From: Pantoea sp. CCBC3-3-1
Lineage (GTDB): Bacteria; Pseudomonadota; Gammaproteobacteria; Enterobacterales; Enterobacteriaceae
NCBI RefSeq assembly: GCF_007981265.1
Contig: NZ_CP034363.1
Location: 3,596,001 to 3,660,000 of the forward strand
Length of the DNA stretch: 64,000 bases
Direction of reading: 5' to 3'
Position 1 is the first letter of the stretch; every line of letters starts with the position of its first letter. This document shows, in pieces, positions 10,089-20,046 of this stretch. The notes beneath the pieces were generated by a model that was not told where the DNA came from, made no database searches, and saw nothing but the letters and a program-made list of their open reading frames with translations. The translations under genes were made by a program, and so were the position numbers.

Positions 10089-10108
10089 GAGGGGAGAAAC
10101 CTCCCCTC
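10089..10108. terminator. GC-rich hairpin downstream of the 64-residue gene
   Basis: An 8-bp perfect stem GAGGGGAG / CTCCCCTC with an AAAC loop lies 10 bp past the stop of the minus-strand gene at 10119-10313. No T-run follows on either strand, so intrinsic termination is uncertain. Confidence 0.4.
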
Positions 10109-10118
10109 AGAATCGCTG

Positions 10119-10313
10119 TTATTTCAATACGATGATTTTATCGTAACCGCCGCTTTCGCTGTCGATATGGGTTTTGGCTTCCGGATGTTCTGCCAGCACC
10201 GCCTCCACAATGTGATTGAACTCATCGCAGCGGCTCTCTCTTTTCCGGGCGATCACAATTGTCGACTTCGTTTCTTCAACCGTATGGGCGGAAGACGCTT
10301 TCATATAGTTCAT
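10119..10313 (-). CDS. Unrecognised small protein, 64 residues
   Basis: I do not recognise a family. Coding is supported by a near-perfect AGGAGG seven bases before the ATG, clean termination, and protein-like composition. The N-terminal part is polar; the middle has a basic run (RKRESRCDEF) leading to a predicted helix (FNHIVEAVLAEHPEAK), and the C-terminus is a short strand-like DKIIVLK. A single cysteine is present. No signal peptide or membrane segment is visible, so it is probably cytoplasmic. It lies divergent to yffB (134 bp between starts) and is absent from the E. coli arrangement as I know it. Confidence 0.65.
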   Translation of the reverse strand: MNYMKASSAHTVEETKSTIVIARKRESRCDEFNHIVEAVLAEHPEAKTHIDSESGGYDKIIVLK

Positions 10314-10447
10314 ATTGTCCCTCCTGATGCTAACTCTCTGTTAAACGTGCCGTCTTCCGTGCCTCTCAGGCGTATCCGTTGTAAACTAAGCGCCTGAGCA
10401 GTATCGAATATAGATGAAACCCACAGAAAAAAGAAGGGAACCCCGCC

Positions 10448-10804
10448 ATGCTGACGATGTACGGCATTAAAAATTGCGACACCATCAAGAAGGCGCGAAA
10501 ATATTTAGAAGCCCGGGGCGTGAACTATCAGTTTCACGATTACCGGGCCGACGGACTGGATGCTGCACTGCTGCAAAAATTCATCGACCAGCTGGGTTGG
10601 GAAGCATTGCTGAACACGCGCGGTACGACATGGCGTAAATTAAGCGAAGAAACGCGCAGCGCGGTGAATAATGCCGCAGCGGCACGGGAAGTGATGCTGG
10701 AAAACCCGGCAATGATTAAACGCCCGTTGCTCTGTAGCGCCGACGGCTCTATGCTGCTGGGCTTTAGTGAAAATGCTTACCAGCCTATCGTGGAGAAGTC
10801 CTGA
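10448..10804 (+). CDS. yffB: ArsC/Spx-fold reductase-like protein YffB
   Basis: This 118-residue thioredoxin-fold protein belongs to the ArsC/Spx family. It opens with [16 protein letters not shown], a single cysteine at residue 10 lacking the CXXC partner, and ends with the family motif MIKRPLL (the RP positions contact substrate in ArsC). YffB proteins may be glutathione-dependent thiol reductases; arsenate reduction has not been established for them. The ATG follows AGAAGGGA. The stop is two bases before dapE, so the two are translated from one transcript, as in E. coli (yffB-dapE-ypfN). Confidence 0.9.
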   Translation: MLTMYGIKNCDTIKKARKYLEARGVNYQFHDYRADGLDAALLQKFIDQLGWEALLNTRGTTWRKLSEETRSAVNNAAAAREVMLENPAMIKRPLLCSADGSMLLGFSENAYQPIVEKS

Positions 10805-10806
10805 TT

Positions 10807-11934
10807 ATGTTCTGTCCGGTCATTGAGCTGACGCAGCAGCTTATTCGTCGCCCTTCCCTCAGCCCGGATGATGCCGGTTGTCAGGCCATTATGATGGAAC
10901 GCCTGCGCGCGCTGGGTTTCACCATTGAACCCATGAATATCGGCGACACCCAAAACTTCTGGGCCTGGCGTGGTGAGGGCGAGACGCTGGCGTTTGCGGG
11001 TCATACTGATGTGGTACCCGCCGGGGATGCCAACCGCTGGATCAATCCGCCGTTTGAACCGACCATCCGCGACGGTATGCTTTACGGACGCGGCGCAGCG
11101 GACATGAAAGGCTCGCTGGCCGCAATGACGGTGGCCGCCGAGCGTTTTGTTGCCAGTCACCCCAATCATAAAGGACGGCTTGCGTTTCTGATTACTTCAG
11201 ATGAGGAAGCCAGCGCCACCAACGGCACGGTTAAGGTTGTTGAAACACTGATGGCGCGCCGTGAACGTCTTGATTACTGTCTGGTCGGTGAACCGTCCAG
11301 TACCGAAATCGTCGGCGACGTAGTGAAAAATGGTCGCCGTGGTTCAATGACCGCTAACCTGACGCTGCACGGCGTTCAGGGGCACGTGGCCTATCCGCAT
11401 CTTGCTGATAACCCGGTTCACCGTGCGCTGCCAGCGCTGAATGAATTAGTGGCGACAGAGTGGGATCGGGGCAATGAATTTTTCCCGCCGACCAGTATGC
11501 AGATTGCTAATGTTCAGGCCGGAACCGGCAGTAATAACGTTATTCCTGGCGAGTTTTTCGTGCAGTTTAACTTCCGCTTCAGTACCGAGCTGACCGACGA
11601 GCTGATTAAACAGCGCGTGCGGGAACTGTTAGACCGTCACCAGCTCCGTTATACGCTGGAATGGACGGTTTCCGGCCAGCCGTTCCTGACTTCAACCGGA
11701 AAACTGGTAGAAGCGGTGGTAAACGCCGTTGAGCACTATAATGAAATTAAACCGCAGTTGTTGACGACAGGCGGCACCTCTGACGGGCGCTTTATTGCCC
11801 GAATGGGTGCACAGGTTGTGGAGTTAGGGCCGGTGAACGCCACCATTCATAAAATCAATGAGTGTGTGAAAGCCGCTGATTTACAACTGCTTAGCCGTAT
11901 GTACCAGCGTATTATGGAACAGCTTATCGCTTAA
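10807..11934 (+). CDS. dapE: Succinyl-diaminopimelate desuccinylase DapE
   Basis: The 375-residue M20 zinc hydrolase converts N-succinyl-LL-diaminopimelate to LL-diaminopimelate and succinate in lysine and peptidoglycan synthesis. Metal and catalytic motifs are all present: [19 protein letters not shown], the catalytic glutamates in TSDEEA, GEPSST, and the C-terminal zinc histidine in NATIHKINE. Length and start ([20 protein letters not shown]) match E. coli. It is the middle gene of yffB-dapE-ypfN, with the start two bases after the yffB stop and ypfN following nine bases later. dapA of the same pathway lies 6 kb downstream. Confidence 0.97.
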   Translation: MFCPVIELTQQLIRRPSLSPDDAGCQAIMMERLRALGFTIEPMNIGDTQNFWAWRGEGETLAFAGHTDVVPAGDANRWINPPFEPTIRDGMLYGRGAADMKGSLAAMTVAAERFVASHPNHKGRLAFLITSDEEASATNGTVKVVETLMARRERLDYCLVGEPSSTEIVGDVVKNGRRGSMTANLTLHGVQGHVAYPHLADNPVHRALPALNELVATEWDRGNEFFPPTSMQIANVQAGTGSNNVIPGEFFVQFNFRFSTELTDELIKQRVRELLDRHQLRYTLEWTVSGQPFLTSTGKLVEAVVNAVEHYNEIKPQLLTTGGTSDGRFIARMGAQVVELGPVNATIHKINECVKAADLQLLSRMYQRIMEQLIA

Positions 11935-11943
11935 GGAGCAGAT

Positions 11944-12132
11944 ATGGAATTTCTCAAGCATTATTGGTGGCTGCTGGTCATTGTGTTGATGGTGGGCGTT
12001 CTGATGAACGTTTATAAAGACCTGAAGCGCATCGATCCTAAAAAGTATCTGGATAATAAACCGGATCTGCCGCCGCATCGTGATTTTAACGATAAGTGGG
12101 ATGACGACGAAGACTGGCCGAAGAAGAAATAA
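11944..12132 (+). CDS. ypfN: Small membrane protein YpfN (UPF0370)
   Basis: The 62-residue protein has one N-terminal membrane helix ([18 protein letters not shown]) and a highly charged cytoplasmic tail ([10 protein letters not shown]). It matches the UPF0370 family, whose function is unknown. AAGGAG lies six bases before the ATG, directly behind dapE, so it is co-transcribed with it and ends at a terminator. Confidence 0.92.
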   Translation: MEFLKHYWWLLVIVLMVGVLMNVYKDLKRIDPKKYLDNKPDLPPHRDFNDKWDDDEDWPKKK

Positions 12133-12140
12133 CATTTTCA

Positions 12141-12164
12141 GCAGGGGCATCCGTCCCTGCTTTT
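12141..12164 (+). terminator. Terminator of the yffB-dapE-ypfN operon
   Basis: The stem GCAGGG / CCCTGC is followed by TTTT and sits between the convergent ypfN and ypfH stops. Confidence 0.8.
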
Positions 12165-12165
12165 A

Positions 12166-12858
12166 TCATCTCATTGGGATGACGTCATCATCACCCGGCG
12201 CGCTGCCGCTCAGGGCTTCATCGAAATAGCGTCGCGGCACCGTATAGTGCAGATGATCCAGCGCCGACTGCATGGCGCGCTGATCGACAGCATGCGGCAA
12301 ATCTTCCACGATATTCAGCGTTACGTCCCCCCCCAGCGCCAGCAGCTGTGCTTCGGCTTCCAGCGCATGGCCTAACGGGACTTGTTCATCATCATCACCG
12401 TGGATCAAATGAATGGTGGTACGCTTTGTCACCGATTGTGGCGGGCTGGCATAACGTCCCGAGAAAGCAATTACCCTTCCCGCAAGGCCCGGCTGCGCCT
12501 TGATCGCCTCCAGCGCCATGGTGCTGCCCTGAGAAAAACCGATCAGCGCCGTTGCTTCCGCTTTTACGCCGCTCTGACGCTGCCAGTCCCGGATAATTTC
12601 AGTAAACGTTGCCATTACCGCATCGACTCGCTGCTGGTGATTTTCTTCGCTCAGATCGTCGACAGAATACCACTGACGGCCATGGACGCCAGAATCCGAT
12701 GCGCCGACGCAGATCACCATCGCCTGTGGGAAAGAGTCGGCAAACCATTTGCCCAGATCGCCCATGGATATGGGGTTATCGCCCACGCCGTGAAATAACA
12801 GGAACAGCTGAGCCGGAGCGCTGACGGGACGCTGAACAACAAAATAGTCATGGTGCAT
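12166..12858 (-). CDS. ypfH: Serine hydrolase/esterase YpfH
   Basis: The 230-residue alpha/beta hydrolase is of the carboxylesterase/phospholipase type. The oxyanion segment LFHGVGDNP, the nucleophile elbow GFSQGS, the acid in HGDDDEQVP and the catalytic histidine in LPHAVD are all in order. E. coli YpfH has esterase activity on short acyl esters; the natural substrate is not known. The start was set at the ATG after AAGGAGG; an ATG 11 codons upstream has no such site. It is the last gene of ypfJ-tmcA-ypfH, 43 bp after tmcA. Confidence 0.9.
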   Translation of the reverse strand: MHHDYFVVQRPVSAPAQLFLLFHGVGDNPISMGDLGKWFADSFPQAMVICVGASDSGVHGRQWYSVDDLSEENHQQRVDAVMATFTEIIRDWQRQSGVKAEATALIGFSQGSTMALEAIKAQPGLAGRVIAFSGRYASPPQSVTKRTTIHLIHGDDDEQVPLGHALEAEAQLLALGGDVTLNIVEDLPHAVDQRAMQSALDHLHYTVPRRYFDEALSGSAPGDDDVIPMR

Positions 12859-12901
12859 GGTTTCCTCCTTAAAAAGCCTTACGCATCGCAACAGGAAAAG
12901 C

Positions 12902-14944
12902 TTAGCACTGCTGATTTTGCAGCAATATAGCGATATAGCGTTGCCAGTTTGCGCTGCGCTGCGGATCCAACCGGTTCATTGCCCGCTGCGTCTCCTGCCG
13001 CCAGCCAGCCAGTAGCGCTTTACGCCCCGACAGCCCGGACTGCTGAATGAGGCAGGTCGGAGAGAGCCGTTCAAGAACCGCGCCTTGTAATAATGGCAGC
13101 TCACGTGAGTCATTGCTGACCAGACGGCCAAGCGCGCCGATACTGGCTTCAAAAGGCCGATGCGCCCAGGCGAAACCGGCCAGATCCCGCCAGTCGTCTT
13201 CGTCCATTTTATTAACCGCGCCCGACTCGCTTGCGGTAAGCGTTAGCGCCAGGTCCACATCCCGCAGCTGAGGCCGCAGCCAGGGCCAGTCGCGGGCCAG
13301 TTTTCGCCTGCCTTTTTCTGCCAGCGCCCTGCCCGCTTCACTCAGCGGCAGGATGGCCATTGCGGTATAGCAGCCGCTGCTGGCCTCCGGTTTAGTGCCA
13401 AATCGCACCAGCTGAAAACCACAGGCCTGCCAGAAGCGCCATAAAACTTCAGTATAGCCAAAACTCACCGAGAGAAAATCCAGCCCTTCGGCATGCCCAA
13501 GGCTCTGCTGTATCATCTGACGACCGATGCCTCGCTGCCGAAGCGCAGGAGAAATGGCGATACGGCTGATGCGACGCGAAGCCAGGGTAGCGGCTTCCGG
13601 CCAGCCGCCGTGGGCCGCCAGCGACTGGGCAACCAGATTGCCTGCCGGTCGGCGTAGTCCTGCCCATACGGCCTCTGCCAGCCCGGCTGACAATCCGCCT
13701 TCATCCACCAGCCACAGCGCACCCTGCACCTGGTCACCTTGCAATGCAGCGCTGAAATGCATGCCGGGCGCATCCATCATGCGCCGTAAATCCAGCGGTG
13801 AGGTGCGGTAATGGGCGCTGGTCAGCAGGCGGTACATCGCCTCAAGCTGGGTAGCGCGGCCTTGCCATTCGTTTTGCTGAGGATAGCTAAAATCAATATC
13901 ACGCTCGTCTGCAATTGGTTCCGCCTCGCTAAATAACGGCGTGTCATCAATAAAGCGTTCCAGCGGGTCGAACTGTGACCAGCGCAGCGGCTGCGCCAGC
14001 CTGAGAATTGTCGCCTCGGGTAAAGAAGCGCAGAACTTCAGCAAAAAGCCTCTCCCCGTCCCTTCATAACCCTGCAAGGTCGTGGTCAGCAGGACGCGTG
14101 GATAAAGATGAACCAGTTGATGAAGCATAGGGGTGGGAATGGCCGCCGCCTCGTCAATTACCAGCCAGTCGATATTTTCTGGCCGCTCTGCTGCGGTAAG
14201 CGCCAGTAGCCTGTCCGGGGCGATAAATTCAAACGCATCACCGGCAAATTTCGCCAGCACGTCCGTGGCAACTTTAGCCGGTGCGGAGATCAAACAGCGG
14301 CCCCGCCAGCGTGCGGCGAGGGTACCAGCCAGCGCTGATTTTCCTCTGCCACGTGGGGCAATCAGCACTGAAATGCCCGGATCGCTTCTCAGAAGCTGTT
14401 GTAATACTTGCTGCTGCTGAGAGGTATCATCCGGCTGCCATTCAGGGGTGGCTGGTGGCGAGGGCAACACAGGCGCATGATGCTGTCGCAGAAGCGCGAC
14501 CTGCTCATCTGCCAGCAAGCGTTTCTGCAAGCGATGGATAAAGTTGGGCGTGGCAATCGGCGCGGAGGTTTCGCTCCAGCGCAGGGAATCAAGATCGGGC
14601 TGTGTGGGCCAGCTTTCCCATTCCGGAGCAAGGATGACCAGCCAGCTACCCGCTTTGAGGGTACCGGCCAGCACCGCCAGCGCTTCGGCATGGAAACCGT
14701 CGCGGGCGTCGAAGACCGCATGCAGAAACTCCTGTCCCAGCAGCGTTTTTGCAGCAGAAGGTTTGCAGTTCAGCGGCGTTTGCGGCGCATCGCCAATCCA
14801 CAGCCAGTCTCCAGGCAGCAGGGAGATCCACTGCTGTGCCTGAAGCTGGCACCACTGCGCCTCGCCGCTAACGACCATCAGTCGCCGTAAGCCCTGGCGT
14901 TTTAGCCTTTCCGTTTGCTCAATAATGTTGCCCAGATCAGCCAC
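12902..14944 (-). CDS. tmcA: tRNA(Met) cytidine acetyltransferase TmcA
   Basis: The 680-residue enzyme uses ATP and acetyl-CoA to make N4-acetylcytidine at the wobble position of elongator tRNA-Met. Domains in order: an N-terminal DUF1726 region, an RNA-helicase-like ATPase module with Walker A (GRGKSALAG) and Walker B ([11 protein letters not shown]), a GNAT acetyltransferase with the acetyl-CoA loop (QRGIGRQM), and a C-terminal tRNA-binding region. The start chosen is a GTG (VADLGN...) that aligns with the E. coli N-terminus and overlaps the end of ypfJ by 8 bp. An ATG 26 codons earlier, well inside ypfJ, looks too long. Confidence 0.93.
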   Translation of the reverse strand: MADLGNIIEQTERLKRQGLRRLMVVSGEAQWCQLQAQQWISLLPGDWLWIGDAPQTPLNCKPSAAKTLLGQEFLHAVFDARDGFHAEALAVLAGTLKAGSWLVILAPEWESWPTQPDLDSLRWSETSAPIATPNFIHRLQKRLLADEQVALLRQHHAPVLPSPPATPEWQPDDTSQQQQVLQQLLRSDPGISVLIAPRGRGKSALAGTLAARWRGRCLISAPAKVATDVLAKFAGDAFEFIAPDRLLALTAAERPENIDWLVIDEAAAIPTPMLHQLVHLYPRVLLTTTLQGYEGTGRGFLLKFCASLPEATILRLAQPLRWSQFDPLERFIDDTPLFSEAEPIADERDIDFSYPQQNEWQGRATQLEAMYRLLTSAHYRTSPLDLRRMMDAPGMHFSAALQGDQVQGALWLVDEGGLSAGLAEAVWAGLRRPAGNLVAQSLAAHGGWPEAATLASRRISRIAISPALRQRGIGRQMIQQSLGHAEGLDFLSVSFGYTEVLWRFWQACGFQLVRFGTKPEASSGCYTAMAILPLSEAGRALAEKGRRKLARDWPWLRPQLRDVDLALTLTASESGAVNKMDEDDWRDLAGFAWAHRPFEASIGALGRLVSNDSRELPLLQGAVLERLSPTCLIQQSGLSGRKALLAGWRQETQRAMNRLDPQRSANWQRYIAILLQNQQC

Positions 14945-15797
14945 TGAAGGTATCACACTGGCCAGGATTACCGCTGTCGTAGCCTTTTTTAAACCAGCTG
15001 TAGCGCTGTTGCGAGGTGCCATGAGTGAAGCTGTCCGGCACTACGCGCCCCTGACTTTTCTGTTGCAGGCGATCGTCGCCAATCGCTTCAGCCGCATTGA
15101 GTGCCTCCTGCAAATCCCCCGGCTCCAGAACTTCCTGCTGCTGCATATAGTGTCCCCAAACGCCCGCGAAGCAGTCAGCCTGTAGCTCAAGCTTCACGGA
15201 AAGTTGATTAACCTGCGTCTGAGATGCGCCCTGCTGCAACTGCCGTACTTTGGATTCGATACCCAGCAGCCGTTGTACGTGATGGCCTACTTCATGGGCA
15301 ATAACGTAACCCTGTGCGAAATCGCCATCCGCACCCAGCTTGTTTTTCATTTCGTCATAAAAAGAGAGATCGATATAAACGGTGCTGTCCGTCGGGCAAT
15401 AGAAAGGCCCCATTACCGACTGGCCGGTGCCGCAACCCGTTCGCGTAGCGCCACGATACATCACCAGTTTTGGCGGCGTATAGTTCTTCCCCATCTTCTG
15501 AAAGATTTTTTGCCAGGTATCTTCCGTTGTGGCGAGGATCACTGAAGTGAATTTTGCGGACTCGTCCTGTTGAGGATTGATTCCCTGCTGTTGTGAAGCC
15601 GGCTGAGAATAAGATGAGGTCTCTCCGGTCAGTAGCGGAGTTAAATCGTAGCCATAATAACCGGCAATCATTACCAGAATCAGAATGACAATGCCGCCCT
15701 TTCCACGGGGAATACGCATTCGTCCCGCGCCTACCGTACCGGATTCATTACGGCGATCTTCCACGTTATCGCTCTCACGGCGCCCTTGCCAACGCAT
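14937..15797 (-). CDS. ypfJ: Neutral zinc metallopeptidase family protein YpfJ
   Basis: The 286-residue protein has a basic N-terminal cytoplasmic segment, one membrane helix ([19 protein letters not shown]) and a large periplasmic domain of the putative neutral zinc metallopeptidase family. The zinc-binding HEVGHH helix is intact, with a likely third ligand in ELQADCFAG further on (E-x-x-A-D pattern). Substrates are unknown. AGGAGT precedes the ATG. It heads the ypfJ-tmcA-ypfH group and overlaps the start of tmcA. Confidence 0.9.
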   Translation of the reverse strand: MRWQGRRESDNVEDRRNESGTVGAGRMRIPRGKGGIVILILVMIAGYYGYDLTPLLTGETSSYSQPASQQQGINPQQDESAKFTSVILATTEDTWQKIFQKMGKNYTPPKLVMYRGATRTGCGTGQSVMGPFYCPTDSTVYIDLSFYDEMKNKLGADGDFAQGYVIAHEVGHHVQRLLGIESKVRQLQQGASQTQVNQLSVKLELQADCFAGVWGHYMQQQEVLEPGDLQEALNAAEAIGDDRLQQKSQGRVVPDSFTHGTSQQRYSWFKKGYDSGNPGQCDTFSG

Positions 15798-15954
15798 AAA
15801 TTACTCCTGGTGATCTTAAAGTTGTTCTGATTTTAGTCGTGCGAAAGCACTAACACCAGCATCGTGAATAACGGCAGGAAATTACTGACAGTGAGGGAAC
15901 AGCAACGTTGGCCAGCGCGCGGCGGCCGAAGGCGTGATAAAACAGGAGAAAGCG

Positions 15955-15985
15955 TAAAATTAAGCTGCGGCCAGTCAGCCGCAGC
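15955..15985 (-). terminator. Terminator of purC
   Basis: An 8-bp stem GCTGCGGC / GCCGCAGC with a six-base loop is followed on the minus strand by TTAATTTTA. It lies just past the purC stop. Confidence 0.75.
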
Positions 15986-15993
15986 CGAAAAAA

Positions 15994-16707
15994 TCAGTCC
16001 AGCTTCACGCCAAGACGGTTAGCCACTTCTTCGTAGGCTTCAATCAGGCCGCCAAGACTCTGACGGTAGCGGTCTTTGTCCATCTTGTTCAGGGTTTCTT
16101 TATCCCACAGACGCGCGCCATCTGGTGAAAACTCATCGCCCAGGGTCACTTCGCCGTTAAACAGGCCAAATTCCAGTTTGAAGTCGACAAGGATCAGGCC
16201 AGCATCGGAGAACAGCTTGCTCAGCACATCATTCGCTTTGTAAGTTAATTCACGCATCCGCGCCAGGTTCTCTTTGTTCACCCAGCCGAAGGTTTCACAG
16301 TAGGATTCATTGATCATCGGATCGTGGCGGGCATCGTCTTTGAGAAACAGGTCGAACAGCGGCGGATTCAGGATTGTGCCCTCTTCCACGCCGAGACGCT
16401 TCACCAGTGAGCCAGCCGCACGGTTACGCACCACGCATTCAACAGGTACCATATCCAGCTTTTTCACCAGCGCTTCGTTATCGGACAGCAGCGCTTCCAT
16501 TTGGGTTGGGATGCCTGCTTCCTGTAGCTTGCTCATGATGAAATAATTAAATTTATTATTAATCATCCCTTTACGATCAAACTGTTCGATACGCTCACCG
16601 TCCAGTGCTGACGTATCGTTACGGAATTCGAGTACCAACAGATCCGGGTTTTCGGTGCTGTAAACGGTTTTCGCTTTGCCGCGATACAACTCAGCTTGCT
16701 TTTTCAT
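15994..16707 (-). CDS. purC: SAICAR synthase PurC
   Basis: The 237-residue phosphoribosylaminoimidazole-succinocarboxamide synthase joins CAIR and aspartate with ATP in step eight of purine synthesis. Signature segments are present: [12 protein letters not shown] (ATP lid), [22 protein letters not shown], and LVDFKLEFG with GDEFSPD. The start was placed at MKKQAEL, nine bases after GGAG and equal in length to E. coli PurC; an ATG five codons upstream adds residues foreign to the family. A near-consensus PurR box lies 95 bp upstream. Confidence 0.96.
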   Translation of the reverse strand: MKKQAELYRGKAKTVYSTENPDLLVLEFRNDTSALDGERIEQFDRKGMINNKFNYFIMSKLQEAGIPTQMEALLSDNEALVKKLDMVPVECVVRNRAAGSLVKRLGVEEGTILNPPLFDLFLKDDARHDPMINESYCETFGWVNKENLARMRELTYKANDVLSKLFSDAGLILVDFKLEFGLFNGEVTLGDEFSPDGARLWDKETLNKMDKDRYRQSLGGLIEAYEEVANRLGVKLD

Positions 16708-16801
16708 CTTGTCTAACTCCAAACGTGGATCCCCGTGGCTGACTGCTGGGGAATGAACCTATTGTGCGGTGGCTATTGTATGATCTGCGGCGAAAAAACC
16801 G

Positions 16802-16817
16802 AAGCAATCGTTTACGC
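16802..16817. promoter_or_regulatory. PurR operator upstream of purC
   Basis: AAGCAATCGTTTACGC matches 15 of 16 positions allowed by the PurR consensus (ANGCAANCGNTTNCNT), missing only the last T. It lies 95 bp before the purC start codon, between purC and the bamC terminator, where the purC promoter must be. PurR with hypoxanthine or guanine would repress purC. Confidence 0.8.
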
Positions 16818-16825
16818 AGCAGAAA

Positions 16826-16851
16826 ATAAAAAAGGCCGGATAAATCCGGCC
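16826..16851 (-). terminator. Terminator of the dapA-bamC operon
   Basis: A 7-bp stem GGCCGGA / TCCGGCC with TAAA loop is followed by TTTTTTATTTT on the minus strand, eight bases past the bamC stop. Confidence 0.9.
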
Positions 16852-16858
16852 GGGTCGA

Positions 16859-17893
16859 TTACTTGCTGAAGGCCGCCTGGAAAACCGCCACTAAGGCGTC
16901 ATTCTGCGACTGGGTCAGCGAGTGACCTTTTGGATCGAGGAACTGCAGGCTGCTGCGGTTATCCAGATCGCCGACCTGCAACTTATAGTTGCCGTTTGGC
17001 AGACCCGGATCTTTCGCACCCAGGCTGTCCCAGGTTTCTTCTGAAGGCGCGCTGTAAGCCACGCTCAGACTGCCCTGCGAACGGTTCTGGTCTGAGGCTT
17101 TCATGCCGATGCGCTGAAGCGCTGCTGGCAGACGTTCCCAAACGGTGTTGAACGGCGCACGCACAATCAGATTTGGCAGGCCAGTATCATCCGCCCCGCT
17201 CTGCACATTGATCTGCGCAGCGCTGTTTTTCGCCGCGGAATCTTCACGAATGTTTTCGATCTTATCCAGACCCATGCTCAGCTCGTTGAGCATCTGGGCG
17301 GTATAACGCTGAAGCTGCACAGGAGAATTAACAACTTTATCTTCCTGTTGCAGTTCCAGCAGCTTAACGGTCAGCGCCTGCTGATAGCCCTGCTGCTGAA
17401 CGGCGATCTGATAACGTCCGCGATACTGATGGTCTTCATCAGCACGGTTCCACTGCACCCAGTCAGTGGTCAGCGTCTGGCTGGCGTCGGTACGGCTGGC
17501 AATGGTGTAATTACGCGCCTGCACAATATCGACAACCTGCGGCCACAGCGCACCGTTACGGGCATTGTCCACCAGCAACACGCCGGAATTACCGGCAAAC
17601 TGCGTGCGTGTGCCGTTCATCAACGCCAGCGGCTGGGCCGGTGGGCGGATATCCAGCTGTTTGCCGACGGCACCTTTGCTGCTCACGGAAGGAATGTCGA
17701 AATCACCATTTTGCAGCGGCAAAATCATCCCTGAAGGCGCATGCAGCTCGCTGATATCAGCCGCCTTCAGATAAGATTCGTCTCCGCTAACCTGCCGCTT
17801 GTAACGCTGGTCGCTGGAGCAAGCTGCCAGCAGCATCACCAGTGAAACACCAACCACTTTCGCGATCGCAGACTTTTGTACTGAGTAAGCCAT
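16859..17893 (-). CDS. bamC: Outer membrane protein assembly factor BamC
   Basis: The 344-residue lipoprotein is a subunit of the BAM complex that inserts beta-barrels in the outer membrane. A lipobox LLAAC places the lipidated cysteine at residue 25. The long unstructured N-terminal segment after it ([14 protein letters not shown]), which binds BamD, is conserved, and two helix-grip domains follow. AGGGAGAA precedes the ATG. It follows dapA by 15 bp, the same dapA-bamC (nlpB) pairing as in E. coli, and ends in a strong terminator. Confidence 0.94.
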   Translation of the reverse strand: MAYSVQKSAIAKVVGVSLVMLLAACSSDQRYKRQVSGDESYLKAADISELHAPSGMILPLQNGDFDIPSVSSKGAVGKQLDIRPPAQPLALMNGTRTQFAGNSGVLLVDNARNGALWPQVVDIVQARNYTIASRTDASQTLTTDWVQWNRADEDHQYRGRYQIAVQQQGYQQALTVKLLELQQEDKVVNSPVQLQRYTAQMLNELSMGLDKIENIREDSAAKNSAAQINVQSGADDTGLPNLIVRAPFNTVWERLPAALQRIGMKASDQNRSQGSLSVAYSAPSEETWDSLGAKDPGLPNGNYKLQVGDLDNRSSLQFLDPKGHSLTQSQNDALVAVFQAAFSK

Positions 17894-17908
17894 TAATTCT
17901 CCCTAAAT

Positions 17909-18787
17909 TTACAGCAGGCCTGCGTTTTTCAGTGCCTGCTCAACAACCGGACGACCGGCATCAGTCATCGGCGTCATGGGTAGACGCAGCGTATCGGTTG
18001 CAATTAATCCTAATTTTTTAGCCGCCCATTTTACCGGGACAGGATTAGGCTCAATAAATAGCTTCTGATGCAGATGCATCAGGCGCTGATTCAGGCGGCG
18101 CGCGGCAACGAAGTCACCCTGCTGTGCAAAGGCGCACAGCTCGGCCATTTCGCGCGCGGCGATGTTCGCAGTCACGGAGATTACGCCCTTTCCGCCCAGC
18201 TGCATGAAGTCGAGGGCAGAGGCATCATCGCCACTGACCAGCACAAAGTCTTCATCAACCAGCTCTTGGATCTGACTTACCCGCGATAAGTTCCCGGTTG
18301 CTTCTTTGATTCCGATAATATTTTTGATTTTCGCCAGACGACCCACGGTTTCCGGCAGCATGTCACAACCGGTACGCGAGGGTACGTTGTAGAGCATTTG
18401 CGGCAGATCGGTGCTTTCTGCAATGGCTTTGAAGTGCTGATACAGCCCTTCCTGAGTAGGACGGTTGTAGTATGGGGTAACGGTCAGACAGCCAACCACG
18501 CCACTTTTTTCAAAACGTTGGGTCAGTGCGATCCCTTCTGCCGTCGCGTTGGCGCCGGTTCCGGCGATAACAGGAATACGGCCATCGGCTAAATCCAGCG
18601 TCATCATCACCACATCACCATGCTCATCATGGCTGAGCGTGGCGGATTCGCCGGTTGTTCCCACGGAGACAATTGCCGCTGTTCCGCTGGCAACATGATA
18701 ATCAATCAGTTTTTTTAAACTCGTACGGCAGACATACCCTTTGTCATCCATCGGCGTAACGAGCGCAACAATACTTCCCGTGAACAT
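17909..18787 (-). CDS. dapA: 4-hydroxy-tetrahydrodipicolinate synthase DapA
   Basis: The 292-residue class I aldolase condenses pyruvate and aspartate semialdehyde in the first step of diaminopimelate/lysine synthesis. The Schiff-base lysine is in GIKEATG, the catalytic tyrosine in LYNVPSRTG, and the threonine in GTTGES. The start at [13 protein letters not shown] follows GGAGGGGATGG and gives the E. coli length; an upstream ATG six codons earlier overlaps that site. It is first in dapA-bamC and divergent from gcvR, as in E. coli. Confidence 0.97.
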   Translation of the reverse strand: MFTGSIVALVTPMDDKGYVCRTSLKKLIDYHVASGTAAIVSVGTTGESATLSHDEHGDVVMMTLDLADGRIPVIAGTGANATAEGIALTQRFEKSGVVGCLTVTPYYNRPTQEGLYQHFKAIAESTDLPQMLYNVPSRTGCDMLPETVGRLAKIKNIIGIKEATGNLSRVSQIQELVDEDFVLVSGDDASALDFMQLGGKGVISVTANIAAREMAELCAFAQQGDFVAARRLNQRLMHLHQKLFIEPNPVPVKWAAKKLGLIATDTLRLPMTPMTDAGRPVVEQALKNAGLL

Positions 18788-18944
18788 TTGCCATCCCCTC
18801 CACAAACAAGTTCTTCATGGTACGTTTGACAGCTATTGAAAAGCAAGCGGCAAGCCCGCGTGGCCCCTTGGCAGAGGGTATTTTTTATGTTTACCTTAGG
18901 GTTATCACAATTGCTAATCACTGAGACGCACAGGAAGCATCATT

Positions 18945-19538
18945 TTGCCGCAGTTACCTCAACAACATTTGGTTATCACCGCCGTGGGGGTCGATCGCCC
19001 GGGGATCGTCAATGCCATCACCCGCCACGTCAGCAGCTGCGATTGCAACATTGAAGATAGCCGTCTTGCCATGCTCGGTGATGAATTCACTTTTATCATG
19101 CTGCTTTCCGGCAGCTGGAACGCCATTACCCTTATTGAATCCACGCTGCCGCTGAAAGGCGCGGAGCTGGAATTGCTGATCGTGATGAAGCGCACGACTT
19201 TTCGCGAACGGCCGCCAATGCCCGCAACGGTATGGGTGCAGGTTGAAGTTGCCGACTCGCCGCATATCATTGAACGCTTTACCGATTTATTCGACTCTCA
19301 GCAGATGAATATCGCCGAGCTGGTTTCCCGCACGCAGCCTGCGGCAGAAAATCAGCCGCCTTTGCTCTATATTCAGATCACCGCCCACAGTCCGGCCAGC
19401 CAGGATGCCGCGATTATCGAGCAGGCATTTAACAGCCTCTGTACAGAGTTGAGCGCTCAAGGCACTATTAGCGTCGTTCAGTATCCACAGCATGATGAAA
19501 AAACGGAGAATAGTGATGAATCCACTGAAGGCCGGTGA
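18945..19538 (+). CDS. gcvR: Glycine cleavage system regulator GcvR
   Basis: The 197-residue protein has two ACT domains (about 10-85 and 95-180) and binds GcvA to turn it into a repressor of gcvTHP when glycine is low. The opening LVITAVGVDRPGIVNAITRHV and the linker SRLAMLGDEFTFIMLLSG are typical. The only workable start is TTG, with AGGAAG ten bases before it. The acidic C-terminal tail (HDEKTENSDESTEGR) overlaps the start of bcp by 23 bp, so translation is coupled. Confidence 0.93.
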   Translation: MPQLPQQHLVITAVGVDRPGIVNAITRHVSSCDCNIEDSRLAMLGDEFTFIMLLSGSWNAITLIESTLPLKGAELELLIVMKRTTFRERPPMPATVWVQVEVADSPHIIERFTDLFDSQQMNIAELVSRTQPAAENQPPLLYIQITAHSPASQDAAIIEQAFNSLCTELSAQGTISVVQYPQHDEKTENSDESTEGR

Positions 19539-19983
19539 TTTAGCACCGAAATTTAGCTTGCCCGATCAGGACGGCGAGCAGATAAATTTAACCGACTTCC
19601 AGGGACAGCGCGTTCTGGTCTATTTTTACCCGAAGGCGATGACGCCCGGCTGCACCGTTCAGGCTTGCGGCTTGCGCGACAGCATGGACGAATTGAAAAA
19701 AGCCGGCGTTGAAGTGTTAGGGATCAGCACGGATAAGCCCGAAAAACTGTCGCGATTTGTTGAGAAAGAGCTGCTGAACTTCACGCTGCTTTCTGACGAA
19801 GACCATCAGGTTTCCGAGCAGTTTGGCATCTGGGGCGAGAAGACTTTTATGGGTAAAACCTACGACGGGATTCACCGCATCAGCTTTTTAATCGATGCCA
19901 ACGGCAAGATTGAGAAGGTGTTCGACGATTTTAAAACCAGTAACCATCACGATATCGTGATGGATTATCTGCAGTCGGCCTGA
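19516..19983 (+). CDS. bcp: Thioredoxin-dependent thiol peroxidase Bcp
   Basis: The 155-residue peroxiredoxin (BCP/PrxQ class) reduces hydrogen and alkyl peroxides with electrons from thioredoxin. The peroxidatic cysteine C46 sits in AMTPGCTVQACG, with the resolving C51 five residues later, as in E. coli. The start was set at MNPLKAGDLAPKFSLPD with GGAG upstream; an ATG eight codons earlier is less likely. It overlaps gcvR and ends in a long hairpin terminator. Confidence 0.96.
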   Translation: MNPLKAGDLAPKFSLPDQDGEQINLTDFQGQRVLVYFYPKAMTPGCTVQACGLRDSMDELKKAGVEVLGISTDKPEKLSRFVEKELLNFTLLSDEDHQVSEQFGIWGEKTFMGKTYDGIHRISFLIDANGKIEKVFDDFKTSNHHDIVMDYLQSA

Positions 19984-19991
19984 TCAAATCC

Positions 19992-20027
19992 TGACTCAAA
20001 ACCCCGCTTTAGTGGGGTTTTGAGTCA
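19992..20027. terminator. Strong terminator downstream of bcp
   Basis: A 14-bp perfect stem (TGACTCAAAACCCC paired with GGGGTTTTGAGTCA, eight-base loop) follows the bcp stop by 8 bp. The T-run lies inside the stem's second arm, and the stem would work in both directions, separating bcp from the convergent gene to its right. Confidence 0.88.
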
Positions 20028-20046
20028 AACAGGCCTCTGAGCCAGA

